Part shown: piece by piece, positions 37,901 to 47,545 of the stretch
How the letters are laid out: each line of letters starts with the position of its first letter
Numbering within the stretch: the stretch's first letter is position 1
Source of the DNA: Lingula anatina
Lineage: Eukaryota; Brachiopoda; Lingulata; Lingulida; Lingulidae
Length of the DNA: 64,000 nt
Reading direction: 5' to 3'
Assembly: GCF_001039355.2 (NCBI RefSeq)
Contig: NW_019775411.1
Location: 42,262 to 106,261, forward strand
Program-made: the position numbers and the translations under genes
Notes under the pieces: model-generated
The model's database searches: none
What the model was told of the DNA's origin: nothing
What the model saw: the letters and a program-made list of their open reading frames with translations, nothing else

Positions 37901-40900
37901 TTCAATACATCAGCTGTGCATCTTGTATAATCATGTTGTATCAAGAATGTTACATTCTGGACTCCCCCCCCCCCCAAATCAGGCCATCAATTTCCATGAA
38001 GATCCCACTTTTACCTTTAAAAACATAAGTGATAGTCACACTTACATTATCCCCAGCACCAATTATTTCTTTAAAAGAGAATCAATTGCTCTTGGATTAG
38101 ATGAGAGAGTAGGGGAGAGAGCTTTACCACAGTCTTGGTAATTCTTTAAATCAGCCACTGCTGAGAGTAATCTAACTTATGTGGATTGAAAATACTGGCA
38201 ACACGAAGATGTCAAGACGCGGTCAGAGACTGGAGTATGTGAGTGAAGCTTGGTGAAGGTGTTGACGGCCTGATTTGACAGCTATGGAGTGTAGAGTCTG
38301 AGTTTTAACAGCTTATCTGAAGTGATTGCTGGAACTGCTTGTTCTTACCTGGTTTGGTGCATATTGGAATTGCTTGCTTGTTAGAACTGCCTGTACTGAC
38401 AGTGAAAACTGCTGTATTAAGTAGGATTTTGCATGATGTGAAGATTTCCAATATTTTAACCTAATACAGAAGAGTCCCACATGACTGTGGTGAATATTTT
38501 ACTAATGAAGCATTATAATCTAAAAAAAAAAAAAGACTCAACTTTAACCCACAAAACCATCATTTCTTACTAATATTGTAAAAAGATGACCTGACATTAT
38601 GAAAAGTGAGCTAGGTGCCTTATCAAAAAATGATTTTTTTTTTAATCTGAAAATGATGAATTATGAAAAATTCAGATGCCGGAATAACTGGGGATGTTAT
38701 TACCATATTCATGTTTCCTTCCCTTATTAAATGTGACAACTAGTATTCAACATAAATGCCACTGGGACGACTACCTTACTACTATACATTTTCTAGTCCA
38801 TGACAAAATCTACCAGACAATGATGAAATTACTACTAAATGAATATGGATACTAGTTTTCTAACAGGCCTAGGAATTAATGCAGCTCTTTCCATTAGTAC
38901 CTCCTACAGAAGCTAGAAAGTATGGTAGGTAAGAATGATAATTTGGTTGTAATACTTTGATACCAGCAGAGATTGCAAATGGGATACTCCCTGGCTAAAT
39001 CTGAGGTTGCTGCTTTTAAAACCCCCAATCACTTACAGCTGACAGACACCCTGGCGATACCAGATCACAGTTTTTCTTTATAAATTCATCTTTGCAAACG
39101 AGTTTGCTATCCTCAATCTGTCAGTCCGTCATTTGAGCAACTGCCAATCGACAAAAGAGATAACATAATTATCAAACAGAGCAAAAACGTTCATTTCTCA
39201 TATTTCAAAAGGGGCATAAAACACTATGCTCAGCTTTAAGATTTAGGGAGTTTGCTAGGTGGTACCAAATCCCCAGACAGGCCCCAGTCTGGTTAGAACA
39301 CCTGTATAACAACACTAGCTACAGAAGTCTTCAGAACAGGTGGAGGTAGTGGGAATCTCAGCCATAGGACTGTAACACTATCACCTCAAATAAGGACCAA
39401 AATAACGCTGCCACAGCTGGTTCCCATAAAGCTCCTGAGAAGATTGGGGTTCCAAGACAGCATGAAAAAGACTGTAAAATTGGTTTATTTTCTCAAAACT
39501 CATGCTCTTAATTTCTGGTTCTGAGGACAGAGTTCAAAAGTGAAGTAGTTTAGGGCACTTCCAAACAGCTTCTTTTGTGTAATCAGGTGTGAAAATGATT
39601 CAGTACATTTTTTAGGAGGAAGAGATTGAGTCTACAGATTCCAAACATCCTCTTCTTTTTAGCAAACAATATATAAATGGCAAAACATAATAAAATTAAT
39701 CTAATTTTTTTTTTATTCATCATTTAAATTTTGGAATGAAAAAAACATAATATGATAAAACAATAATAATAATAATAATAATAATGCAAAGAATTACTCT
39801 GGACAACTGTTCACTATTTACCAATCAATATGAACACCTGCTTTAAAACTGACAGACGATTGTCAGAAAGATAAAAGGATAGACAGGCACACACAGACTA
39901 CTTGACGCCAGACAGACACACAGCCAAGCCACGAACTGACAACATCAGCATTAACCAGATAAAGTCAAAGCCCCAAATTCAGCAAGATATCTTCATGGAT
40001 TATAACGAAAAAAATATGAGAATGACACATTTTTAATGCACTTTTACCAACAAGGAAGTTTACAAAGTATACAGCTCATTGATCTTCTTGGAAGTTGGAA
40101 AACTAATTGCCTCTGAAGCTGCCAGAGAAAATGCATGCAAATCACTCAAGTCACATGGCACCCTTCTCCCCAGAGAGGCCATCTTGCATATCCCCTGGCT
40201 TCGGTTGCAGCAGTTCTTGAATTTCTAATGCCTACGGAGACCATTCCTGACTCATTTGTCCTGACCTGCAGATAACTTGGATCGGAAAAGCACACCAGGG
40301 CCGACTGCCGCGTTTACACCCAGAGATAATGACTCGAATAAAGAGCAAACCAAGATATTCTAGTCGAAAAGTTACGGCAATAAGAACAGAAATGAGCAGA
40401 GCTTTAGCCTGAAAACGGGTCTAAACTTTTAGACCAAAATATTTGCGCACCTTGACAACAGATTGGTAGCAATAGTCCCATTAAAAATACTGTATTCATT
40501 TTTAAGGATATTGTAGTTAGAGAAGTGAACTCCGATTGGACCGCGATCAGGCCTTATTCATAGTCAAAACTGCCAGTTTGAATGGCCATAATGTAAAACT
40601 AATTCACAGTCATTTTTTCTTGGCCTGACAACATATATATATATATGTTTATTTGGTCCATTTGATGCCATTAGTCTGCCAGTGGTACACAGGATGATAT
40701 ATATATGTACAAGCTATTCACATGTTGTCTGCAACACCCAGCCCGTGAGTTTCAGCCATCATTGATTTATTAGGTACCTAGTTAAATATAAACTCATCTC
40801 TGAGGAGCAACATACTGATAACAGTAACAGGATACTGGTCAGCCTTCTACACGGCGGAAATGAAAAATAATTTCAATCATAAAAATGCCCTTTTCACATG

Positions 40901-43900
40901 GCACCTTTTACGTAATTACTTATTTCCACAACAATGCATGTACATAATGCCATTAATATAATTGCTAATAAACATGTCAGAACATTTTTTGGAAACCCCC
41001 CTTCTATGACCAACAATAATAAAAGACTTCAAAGGGGCATTTCTACATATATCCCACTAAAATGATTAATTATATCAAAGTTCATCTCAGGATAAAAATA
41101 TTACAAAACACATAAATATATTCATCAGCAGATTTCAATGCCTCAATTAAGTAATTTACTTGTCATGCTTCCTTCATCAAGAAATTGATGCATTGCCATA
41201 TACCTATAATCTGTTAGAAACAATTTGCCTCCACGTCCACCTGTAATTTATAAATGGAAGCCAGCCACCACTGCCTTCCTGTCTATGTTTGTTGATCTAG
41301 CTAGGGGAATCTTCTTAAACATCTTGAGTCCTATTGCCTACTCATTGTAAAACTGCTAGTTAAAAAGTTTCCTACCCAAAAGTTGTAAGATGTGAATGGG
41401 AAGTTCTTGAATAATTTGAGTAGCATTTTAAAACTGCTAGTAAGAAAGTTACTCTGTCCATAAAGTTGTAGAATGTGCATGCGAGTGAATATCATGTTTC
41501 AATTAAATGTCTTCATCACTGTTGACAGGTGAATTAATAACATCCCACTATACGAGATTCTCTACGATTGAGCAACAATCAAACCTTAATTCAGCATGGT
41601 TGATGGATTTTTATCATACTTAAATGAAAACTGAATATTAGTATTGAGTTTTCTGTCATCTAACACAAACTTCTAATTCCTATTACCATCAGATAGTTAG
41701 CAAAAATAACATAGCAGCTAAATGGTGTCTTAGTTTCACTGGAAAAAATTTTTTTTCCAAATTTATTTTCTAGATTTTTGTTTAAGCTACCTACAAAGTA
41801 AAAAAACAAATGGGACACCTTGTTATGACTTTTCCTGAGTCACTGCCATATTTTCCTTGTAGGCAAGAAGGGGGATAAAATAGTCATCTTAAAACAAAGA
41901 AAATCACTGTCCAATTCGTTGTCTTGTCAGAGTTGGGGTACTCCAGGAAATGTGCATGCTGTACACTTTCAGTAACATTTTAAAGTCCGTATGTACGCAC
42001 AGCAGCATGTTAGTTGGCTGGTAGGAAAATCCTACATCCTATGGAGTGAGCCTCATTAGGAGCAATGAAAGAGAGAGAGAGAGAGAGATAGCTGTTGGAC
42101 TGAAACTGTCTTGTTTTGGTCATCAGAGGAGAGATGTATAAACACTCGCAGTAATTAATGTTTTGATGTAAACTGTAGTGGAGCTTTTAGGTAAATGTTA
42201 TGCTTGTTGGATAACTCCATGCTTCTTACCCTTCAAAACTGTTCATGGTCAAAGACTGTTTATTTTTAAAGGTACCTACTTCAACAACTTTGCATTTATG
42301 GCACAATTTTCTTGTAAGTTGAACATATGTCTATAAACAGGGTGAAAAAAAAAAAGATGTTCAGGTCCCGGAAGTTCAGGTAGTCATATTGTCAGCCAGG
42401 GGACAACAAGTATTTTTTTTATGGATTTCACAATCAAATGTACAAAAAACATGCAGTTACAATGGATATGTGAATACATCACACTACAGGAGATATATTA
42501 CTATATCATATCAACTAAATACGGTATGCCACAGATTATCATGTGAAATGTTTTGAGCGGAACCTGACCCCCAACCCAACGCACCAGGGCTTCCGTTCAC
42601 TAAGGTTAAGAGGAGGTATCTGCATGGTCTTGAAGACATAGCATCAGCGCCAAACGGTCCATTCAATCCTTCTGCAGACATACTTCAGTCTTAAAGGTTA
42701 ATAATGTTGCCACTAAGTATGAACTCTCTTGGAGACTAGGTGTGAGGTAAAGGTTGAACTGAAAGGTCAAAAAGGAGTCCTGGAGAGACTAGTCTCTAAG
42801 CCTGATCCATTAGTACTTGTTCTACTAGCAATCCTAGGATAACCAACACTTCCTGATTCTGCAATTTAAAAAGTCACCTATGGTTTGTTGCTGGCAAACA
42901 AATCAGTCTTGTTCAACAGAATGAGTTTTTAATGAAAATAACAATTCATTTCATTTGGATGATTCTTCTTGGATGAAACCCAATGATTGACTCAAAAGTC
43001 TCATGTAATTTAAAAATAGTTGAGGGCACTGATCAATAAGCAAAGAGATAAAAAATTTGTTTGAAATCTTCTGGTTGGCAGTTTTATAGGGCTGAAAAAC
43101 TGTATTAGGTTGAAAACAAAAAATTGACATCTGAAAACATTTTACTTGAAAATATTACACACCCTAATATATGGCTATACTCAAGTTCGCTACAATGGAG
43201 ACTAGATAATTGCAATTTTAGCCTCAGCTAATTTATATAATGTTCACCAAATCCACCACTGTCTAAGTGGCAAAAAAAAAAAAAAAAAAAAACTCTCCAG
43301 CTTAAGTAAATTAACCAAAACACTTGACAAATTTTCAAATATAAGGGCATGCCCAGACAGTGGTATAGTACATAACAAAGCTTCTCAATAATCCATCACC
43401 TCTTGTCTGGTAGTACAGGAGATCAGTCATTTTTGTCAACAAGGGCATTCTAATACATCAATGACATTTCCTGAGAATTCAAGGGAACATAACCTAATTT
43501 CACTTAAAAGAATCAGATAAAATGGGATATTGTCACTTGAGAGAGTGACTGGATGAAAAAGAGACACAATACAATTTTATAGCAAAAAATAACACCTTTT
43601 TAAGAGCTTTTTTTTCTTCATTTAATCCCTATCTGATTAAGTTAAATTTCTATAAAAATCACTGAAAACTGATCATCTACAAAACAATAACCAAGCAGCT
43701 CTTTTTTCATCTTTGGAATGAGTGGAATCAGCTTAATCAGCACACAAGAGTTTATTACCCCCTCACTGCTTGAAGAGGCATGTCAGACATTTAAGCTGAT
43801 TCCACTGATTGCACTTGAGTGAGAAACCCTAACAGAGTTGGACCAGCCCAGCTAGTAAAATGTGTTTTAATCTGAATCCAGTCTTATAGATTGGAAAGGT

Positions 43901-46900
43901 TATGGTGGAACAAATTAGCTCAATTACTTATGATACCACACCTGGCGTACACACAAAATAATGTACACCAGGTTTACCAGGGGAGTCTGTACCCCTAAAA
44001 ATCGATCAAAAAATTTTAGTTACATAATATCTTACCACAATAAGGGAATTATTCCACGAACAAAATAAGTATCTTGTTCTAGCCAAACTAACTATTTTAG
44101 CTAGAGTTTTGCCTTTAGATATAAAACCTTGCTTTTTTTCTGCTTATTTAATACCTTCTAATATATTTGCACGAGAAAACCACAAAGTAACTGAATGTTC
44201 CCCTACTCCTTATTTCCATTTTAATGTTAAAACTCTTAAAAAGAATATCAAGCTGTAATGTTGGTGGGCTCTTCAGAAAGTCAATTCAATATTACCTTTG
44301 AATAAAATATTAAAATAGTAGATTTTGTTTGTCAAGATGTTCATTGCTATTTACCTCTGATAAACAAAGAGTGTCCCTTCTATTTCTGTCTTCTCCTGAA
44401 ATCATAAATAAAACATTGATCAATGTCAGAATGAAATCTAAATGTCATAAACAAAAACAACATCAATTCACTTTCAAGAATTGCCATGCTGGGAAATTCT
44501 AGTGTTACGAATCTTTGATACACATCATTAGTTTTAATGTGCAGTTTTGTTTTCTCTATTCCCAGAACCAACTATGTCCCATTACATTACCAATACAGGC
44601 AATAAATTCTGTGAATTAGTACTTTTAAAACAGAGGGGAGGGTGGAAATAAAAAAGAGAAAAGTAGGTAGTAGAGGGAGGGTAGGGGAAGACAGACAGAC
44701 AGACAGACAGACAGAGAGAGAGAGAGAGAGAGAGAGAACAGAAGAACACAGAAACTTAAGGATATGCACACAAATTCAATTTATTTTAAATGTATCACAT
44801 CTCTCTCTCTCTCTCTCTCTCCCTCTCTCTCTCTCGCTCTCTCTCTCTCGAAGTTACCAAGTGGGGTCATTAATTTTACAGCACGAACCTGGCTGGTGAA
44901 AGTTAATCAGGAGGAAAGTAATCATCCTTGTGCTAGGCACACCAGACTGCATGACAAATCACACTAGTTAAGAAGAGAAAGCATGAAGCCAGCTCCAACT
45001 CCCAGTATAGTCTACAGACCTAAAAGTTCATTCGCCTTCATTTTTTTTCTATATTTTGATTGTTCTTGGCCTCTTATTCTTTTTCTTCATTAAATAAAAT
45101 CAGAGATATGATTTTATCATCAAAGCTTCCTTTATGTACAAGACCTATTTGTTTAAGTGGGAAAAAATTTATTTCATATTTAAATCTTCTAACTTAATGA
45201 CAGTATCTAAGCCATAGAGTTTACTTTTCGGGATAATTCAGGAAAGGTTTTTTTATGCTTCACTAACACTATAGATATTTGGATAATAGTTCTCTCAAGT
45301 ATGTGGGCTTCTTAATCAAATATGGACCAACTCGGGTTTTCCTCTGGTTAATTCACATTCCTCATAAACTAAGTGGATATTTCTACAAATTTTCTACAAT
45401 GGAAATAACAATAGATCAAAGAAGGAAACTAGTAAACATTGATAGGGGAAATAAAATAAAATTTACTCATATTGAAATTCACTTTGAACACCGCAGTGCC
45501 CTGACACCTTCCTGGTGATTCTGAAGCCTATAGTAACCTATGTCACTGACAGGCCTCTGATTGTGTTGACTGTTGTTTCCAGTGGTCATCACACTAGCCC
45601 GATTGTGGTAGATGTTCTCTGAGCATCAGTGAGATATACCAGTCAAAACAGGGCTATTTCTTGTACTGGAACATCTTGTAAAATGCATAATTTCACTGTA
45701 GACAACATTTGAATGTACGAAGCCTTGATTGTTTGGAATCGATGTGGTGTTGTCCTTTGCAGTGATGTACAGGATTGTATGTTATAAACCAACAGCTTCA
45801 TTTCCTTAATCCTTTGCTTTTTTGTGCATTTACTTCAAGGACTTCCACGTACAGAACAAATGCTAAATTTCTGCCTATGTATACGAAACTGGCAAATCAT
45901 AATCCTCCTCCTATTGTAGGAAAGGAATGGGGCCCACCAATATATCTTTGAAGGAGAACCAACTATGCATGTTTCAAGCTTGCAGTGAAGGTGGAATATG
46001 GTTGAGTTACGTAGCATTATTAGCTCAGTAATATGATGTAATCACTGATATTGTACTTGTTGAGAAATGCACAGGTGTTTGCAAAATAAGGAAAATACAG
46101 GTTTACATAAGAGCAAGCTGTGGCATAAACAGCACTATATTGAGAGAAAGGCAAAAGGCAGATGATGGGGTTGAGGGTAAGGCAAGGGAGTTTAGTTTCC
46201 ATGATTTACTCATTACACTTCTGTCTACCTCTAATTATTAAGTAAATCTATTGAAACAGTCAAAAAACAGAGAAAAGTTCACAAAGTACCTAGTTTCTTT
46301 ATCTTGAGATAGAAAAATTGATTCTGCAGGAAAATTTGTTAATGTATACAGGTTCAATGTCCTGCTCTCCAAGGTGGGTAAAGCCTTGTATATCTCACGT
46401 GAGACTTGAACTGCAGTCATTGAGTACCAATGTGCAGAGAATTTTGTGTACTAGTAGTAACAGTAGTCCTTATAATATGTCTCGAGTAATTAATTAATCT
46501 TATTTACAGCAGTTAATTCACTTAAGTGCTTGAGTGTCATAGGTTTATGCAGAATTGATATGAAAATAATTACGATTGCCAAAATAGGCTTTCGGAAGCT
46601 TTAAATGTTTCCTGGTTTACTACCATGCATACATTGATGATAAACCAAGGTATTTCACACTTGTCCACACCCACATCTTCCATGCGCTAGCACAGCTAAT
46701 GCATGAATTTTCATGTTAGCTCCTTGACATTTTATTGTAAACACAGAAAAATTATATGAGTGCCAGAGTCAGAAAATTTAGTCTATTATGAAAGCATCTG
46801 TGTGTTCAAAGTAGCACATTTCACTCCTTCCAACTTCAGAGTCCTGCCCCCCTCCCCCCAATACTCTGTTCTCTCTCTTTTCTGGTTTAAATAACTCAGT

Positions 46901-47497
46901 GAGATACATTTCTATACAAAAACAACCATCATGAGACTGCTACTAACTGGTGCAAATGCATTTTTTTTGCATTTGTGAGATACTTTCCATACCCACTCAC
47001 CCAGCATGTTGTTCCCCCTATATAATGCACTGAAGTCTACCTTGTTGAGTATTACAAAGAGCAAAGAGGTACCTACTGCGCCATAGTAAGTGCCACAGCT
47101 TATCTGTAATTACTAGTAGCAGACAAGAATAAACTAAGTGACGTGTGTATGTCTTGAGTGTAAAATGAAACGACTGTCAATAGCCGACTAGCATTCAACT
47201 TTTCCTATCCATCGATTACATTGCGCTGTTTACAGAGACTACACCCCAAACACCATAACTCATGACAAGGAGACACATGCAGCTTTTACAGTGATAATGT
47301 TGAATGGGAAGAACGAAAGAGTTTTTATTCTCCGCAGTCGCAGCTCCAAGCTATACACAACTTACCCATTCGCTATCCTTTGAATTAAAGGAATACAGTG
47401 CCACTTGTTTGGCTGTATCAATAATGCCCGTTATGTATGGATCACGTTGCTGCAGAGCAGCTAAATTCATCCGTACTTCGTCCGCGGTGGCGGCCAT
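15080..47497 (-). CDS. DCP1: mRNA-decapping activator DCP1 (11 coding exons, complete)
   Basis: DCP1 is the EVH1-domain partner that activates the decapping enzyme DCP2 in 5'-3' mRNA decay and sits in cytoplasmic P-bodies. Exons 47366-47497, 44355-44395, 22365-22492, 21639-21702, 20908-21040, 17993-18104, 17631-17745, 16495-17119, 16053-16170, 15372-15493 and 15080-15154 join in frame to 1665 nt (554 aa), close to human DCP1A (582 aa). The EVH1 domain spans about residues 10-122 (NLAALQQRDPYITGIIDTA, EKTEIEGTLFVYQR, CGIWFYDKEEC). VDIMQMLSKAQDEYDK follows at 151-166, then a Ser/Pro/Gln-rich low-complexity middle with ISVETLFKTAL and ATVLISPMAFEQP. The C-terminal trimerisation helix (NPLTREQMQQALLYLIKNDP, then FMSVLHEAYVKSL) ends at TGA 15080-15082. 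Every junction keeps GT-AG and phase. Vertebrates have A and B paralogues; a single pre-duplication gene is inferred here. Confidence 0.97.
15372..15493 (-). CDS. DCP1: DCP1 coding exon 10 (trimerisation helix, first part)
   Basis: Encodes GGPVCTSSPDQSPPVAPPGP, then AHINPLTREQMQQALLYLIK. The acceptor is TTTCAG|GCGGAG and the donor is AAG|GTAGAG. It corresponds to human SPLTKLQLQEALLYLIQ. Confidence 0.96.
15965..16030. repeat. CGTG/CATG simple repeat
   Basis: Tetranucleotide-like GTGCGTGCATGCATGCGTGC tract in DCP1 intron 9, about 25 bp below the exon 9 donor. Confidence 0.85.
16053..16170 (-). CDS. DCP1: DCP1 coding exon 9
   Basis: Encodes TRPATVLISPMAFEQPVKKS through AAASQMFSYT plus one base. 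The acceptor is TTTCTAG|ACTAGG and the donor is TACAG|GTTAGA. It aligns with human AAPSLLMSPMVFAQP. Confidence 0.94.
16190..16335. repeat. 28-bp minisatellite in DCP1 intron 8
   Basis: About five units of TGTGATAACATTTGGCACAT plus CCTTAAAA, the outer ones degenerate. It begins 20 bp from the exon 9 acceptor and occupies about half of the 324-bp intron. Confidence 0.92.
16495..17119 (-). CDS. DCP1: DCP1 coding exon 8 (large low-complexity exon)
   Basis: A 625-nt exon covering residues about 242-450. It opens SQSLSCESPQMTGPEANSD, continues PPLLKRLMSVSTVEEIERQQ and is then rich in Ser, Pro, Gln and Gly (disordered). The acceptor is CCACAG|ATCTCA and the donor is CTCAG|GTACAC. It continues upstream of the internal Met at 17088, which is not a start. 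Confidence 0.95.
17631..17745 (-). CDS. DCP1: DCP1 coding exon 7 (LF motif)
   Basis: Encodes (G)GDGASSSGTTQISVETLFK through SPAGKQN plus two bases. The acceptor is CTCCACAG|GTGGAG and the donor is ACAG|GTGAAT. ISVETLFKTAL is placed like the human LSLTALFGKQ motif, so it is likely the conserved short linear motif of the middle region (inference). Confidence 0.93.
17781..17863. repeat. (TC)n(TG)n microsatellite in DCP1 intron 6
   Basis: A TC tract (17781-17824) runs into a TG tract. On the gene strand the 247-bp intron reads (CA)n then (GA)n, ending about 35 bp before the exon 7 acceptor. It is followed by a degenerate GCATGTG/CATGCG region to about 17940. Confidence 0.95.
17993..18104 (-). 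CDS. DCP1: DCP1 coding exon 6
   Basis: Encodes SSKEPQPMIDNPGAS through DLLKPTPRVASPHLA plus one base. The acceptor is TTTCAG|AGCTCC and the donor is GCTG|GTATGT. The IDNPGAS...LLKP segment resembles IYDNPNLIKP in vertebrate DCP1. A hAT-like MITE lies 40 bp upstream in the intron. Confidence 0.93.
18145..18314. mobile_element. hAT-like MITE, copy 2 (DCP1 intron 5)
   Basis: A 170-bp element with ends CAGGGGCGGATTCAG and TGGATCCGCCCCTG, flanked by AAACA on both sides (18140-18144, 18315-18319). It is near-identical in layout to 4634-4801 and in the same orientation. Confidence 0.87.
20908..21040 (-). CDS. DCP1: DCP1 coding exon 5
   Basis: Encodes (S)VASQLKRAGNN through VDIMQMLSKAQDEYDK. The acceptor is TTCTAG|CGTAGC and the donor is AAG|GTGATT. 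The last part aligns with human VDILRMLIKAKDEYTK. Confidence 0.95.
21060..21450. repeat. About 31-bp minisatellite in DCP1 intron 4
   Basis: Roughly eleven degenerate units of GTGAACCTGGTTTAATATCA plus AATATGGTATG. It fills about two thirds of the 598-bp intron and starts 20 bp from the exon 5 acceptor. Confidence 0.92.
21639..21702 (-). CDS. DCP1: DCP1 coding exon 4 (GIWFYDKEEC)
   Basis: A 64-nt exon encoding (S)ICGIWFYDKEECERISELVN plus two bases. The acceptor is ATTTCAG|CTATAT and the donor is AATAG|GTAGGT. It contains the family signature GIWFYDKEEC at the end of EVH1. Confidence 0.96.
22037..22077. repeat. (GA)n microsatellite
   Basis: A GA tract in DCP1 intron 3. Confidence 0.95.
22365..22492 (-). 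CDS. DCP1: DCP1 coding exon 3 (EVH1 core)
   Basis: Encodes SANPTHGFIVLNRLGMNNQ, IEPITKEVEFQAQTPFLLY and RNGK. The acceptor is TTTTCAG|GTCTGC and the donor is AAAAT|GTAAGT. The collinear human segment is SASPKHGFTIMNRLSMENR. Confidence 0.96.
25822..25861. repeat. (GA)n microsatellite
   Basis: GA tract in copy 1. The counterpart in copy 2, at about 31859-31911, is longer. Confidence 0.95.
27611..27636. promoter_or_regulatory. AP-1-centred palindrome, copy 1
   Basis: TGACCACT and AGTGGTCA are perfect 8-bp inverted arms around GATGACTCAT, which contains the AP-1 consensus TGACTCA. Repeated unchanged at 33672-33697. Regulatory function is inferred. Confidence 0.45.
28044..28060. promoter_or_regulatory. 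IR3 nuclear-receptor-like palindrome, copy 1
   Basis: TTGGTCATTTTGACCAA: GGTCA half-sites inverted with a 3-bp spacer, the geometry of estrogen-receptor-type elements, though the outer base is T/A rather than A/T. Kept unchanged at 34110-34126. Confidence 0.4.
29718..29774. repeat. (GA)n microsatellite
   Basis: Near-perfect GA tract close to the end of copy 1. In copy 2 the same place (35768-35832) is a CA tract followed by a shorter, interrupted GA tract. Confidence 0.95.
30006..30006. other. Single-base assembly gap
   Basis: One N exactly at the end of duplication copy 1, a few bases before copy 2 begins. Confidence 0.97.
30820..30992. mobile_element. MITE present only in duplication copy 2
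   Basis: A 173-bp element with ends CTGGGGTAGCGCT and AGCGCTACCCCAG (exact inverted 13-mers), flanked by AAAAT on both sides (30815-30819, 30993-30997). Copy 1 reads AATGAAAATGCAAAAC with no insert. Internal subrepeats resemble TTTGGCTAA. The superfamily is not certain; the 5-bp duplication is compatible with a hAT-like group. Confidence 0.9.
31859..31911. repeat. (GA)n microsatellite
   Basis: GA tract in copy 2, longer than its copy 1 counterpart at 25822-25861. Confidence 0.95.
33672..33697. promoter_or_regulatory. AP-1-centred palindrome, copy 2
   Basis: Identical to the 26-bp palindrome at 27611-27636 in the other duplication copy. Confidence 0.45.
34110..34126. promoter_or_regulatory. 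IR3 nuclear-receptor-like palindrome, copy 2
   Basis: Identical to the site at 28044-28060. Confidence 0.4.
36602..36714. repeat. Higher-order GA repeat
   Basis: GA tracts interrupted three times by GAGTGAGCAAGT or AGTGAGCAAGT-like words, giving a larger repeat unit of roughly 30-45 bp. Confidence 0.9.
43700..43825. mobile_element. Foldback MITE relic in DCP1 intron 2
   Basis: Inverted words AGTGGAATCAGCTTAA and TTAAGCTGATTCCACT flank the core GTTTATTACCCCCTCACTGC and TTGAAGAGGCATGTCAG. The core matches those in elements 9810-10003 and 50489-50705. Outer ends and target duplication are not clear. Confidence 0.55.
44355..44395 (-). CDS. DCP1: DCP1 coding exon 2 (41 nt)
   Basis: A very short exon encoding EKTEIEGTLFVYQ plus two bases of Arg58. 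The acceptor is TTTCAG|GAGAAG and the donor is CAGAG|GTAAAT. It matches the conserved EKTDVEGTLFVY strand of the DCP1 EVH1 fold and is easily missed by gene finders. Confidence 0.95.
44690..44851. repeat. (CAGA)n(GA)n and (TC)n tracts facing each other
   Basis: A CAGA/GA tract (44690-44738) and, about 60 bp on, an interrupted TC tract (44801-44851) are complementary and could pair as a hairpin. They lie about 300 bp upstream (gene sense) of the 41-nt exon 2. Confidence 0.88.
47366..47497 (-). CDS. DCP1: DCP1 coding exon 1 (start of EVH1)
   Basis: Encodes residues 1-44, starting MAATADEVRMNLAALQQRDP and ending SKDSEW. The start ATG at 47495-47497 lies in CAAAATGGCCGCC. The donor is TGG|GTAAGT, phase 0. 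Confidence 0.95.
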
Positions 47498-47545
47498 TTT
47501 GAAGCTAGACTATGCGTGCGCATTACCGGAAGCAAGTGCCCAGAT
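47490..47545 (-). promoter_or_regulatory. DCP1: DCP1 core promoter region
   Basis: On the gene strand, in order: CTTCCGGTAA (ETS-type), TGCGCACGCA (NRF1-type, 47513-47522), and CAAAATGGCCGCC overlapping the ATG (YY1-type). This is the usual architecture of TATA-less housekeeping promoters with a very short 5' UTR. Motif matches were made by eye; the transcription start is not known. Confidence 0.6.

Larger units (their letters stand above)
22493..44354. other. DCP1 intron 2 (about 21.9 kb)
   Basis: Lies between the exon 2 donor and the exon 3 acceptor. It contains an AT-rich first part (about 23.3-24.1 kb), the 6-kb tandem duplication, complex GA repeats, an AAT tract (39761-39784), a poly-A run (about 43272-43292) and a foldback MITE (about 43700). 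I found no nested gene: short open frames show no protein similarity, and those inside the duplication simply occur twice. Confidence 0.85.
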
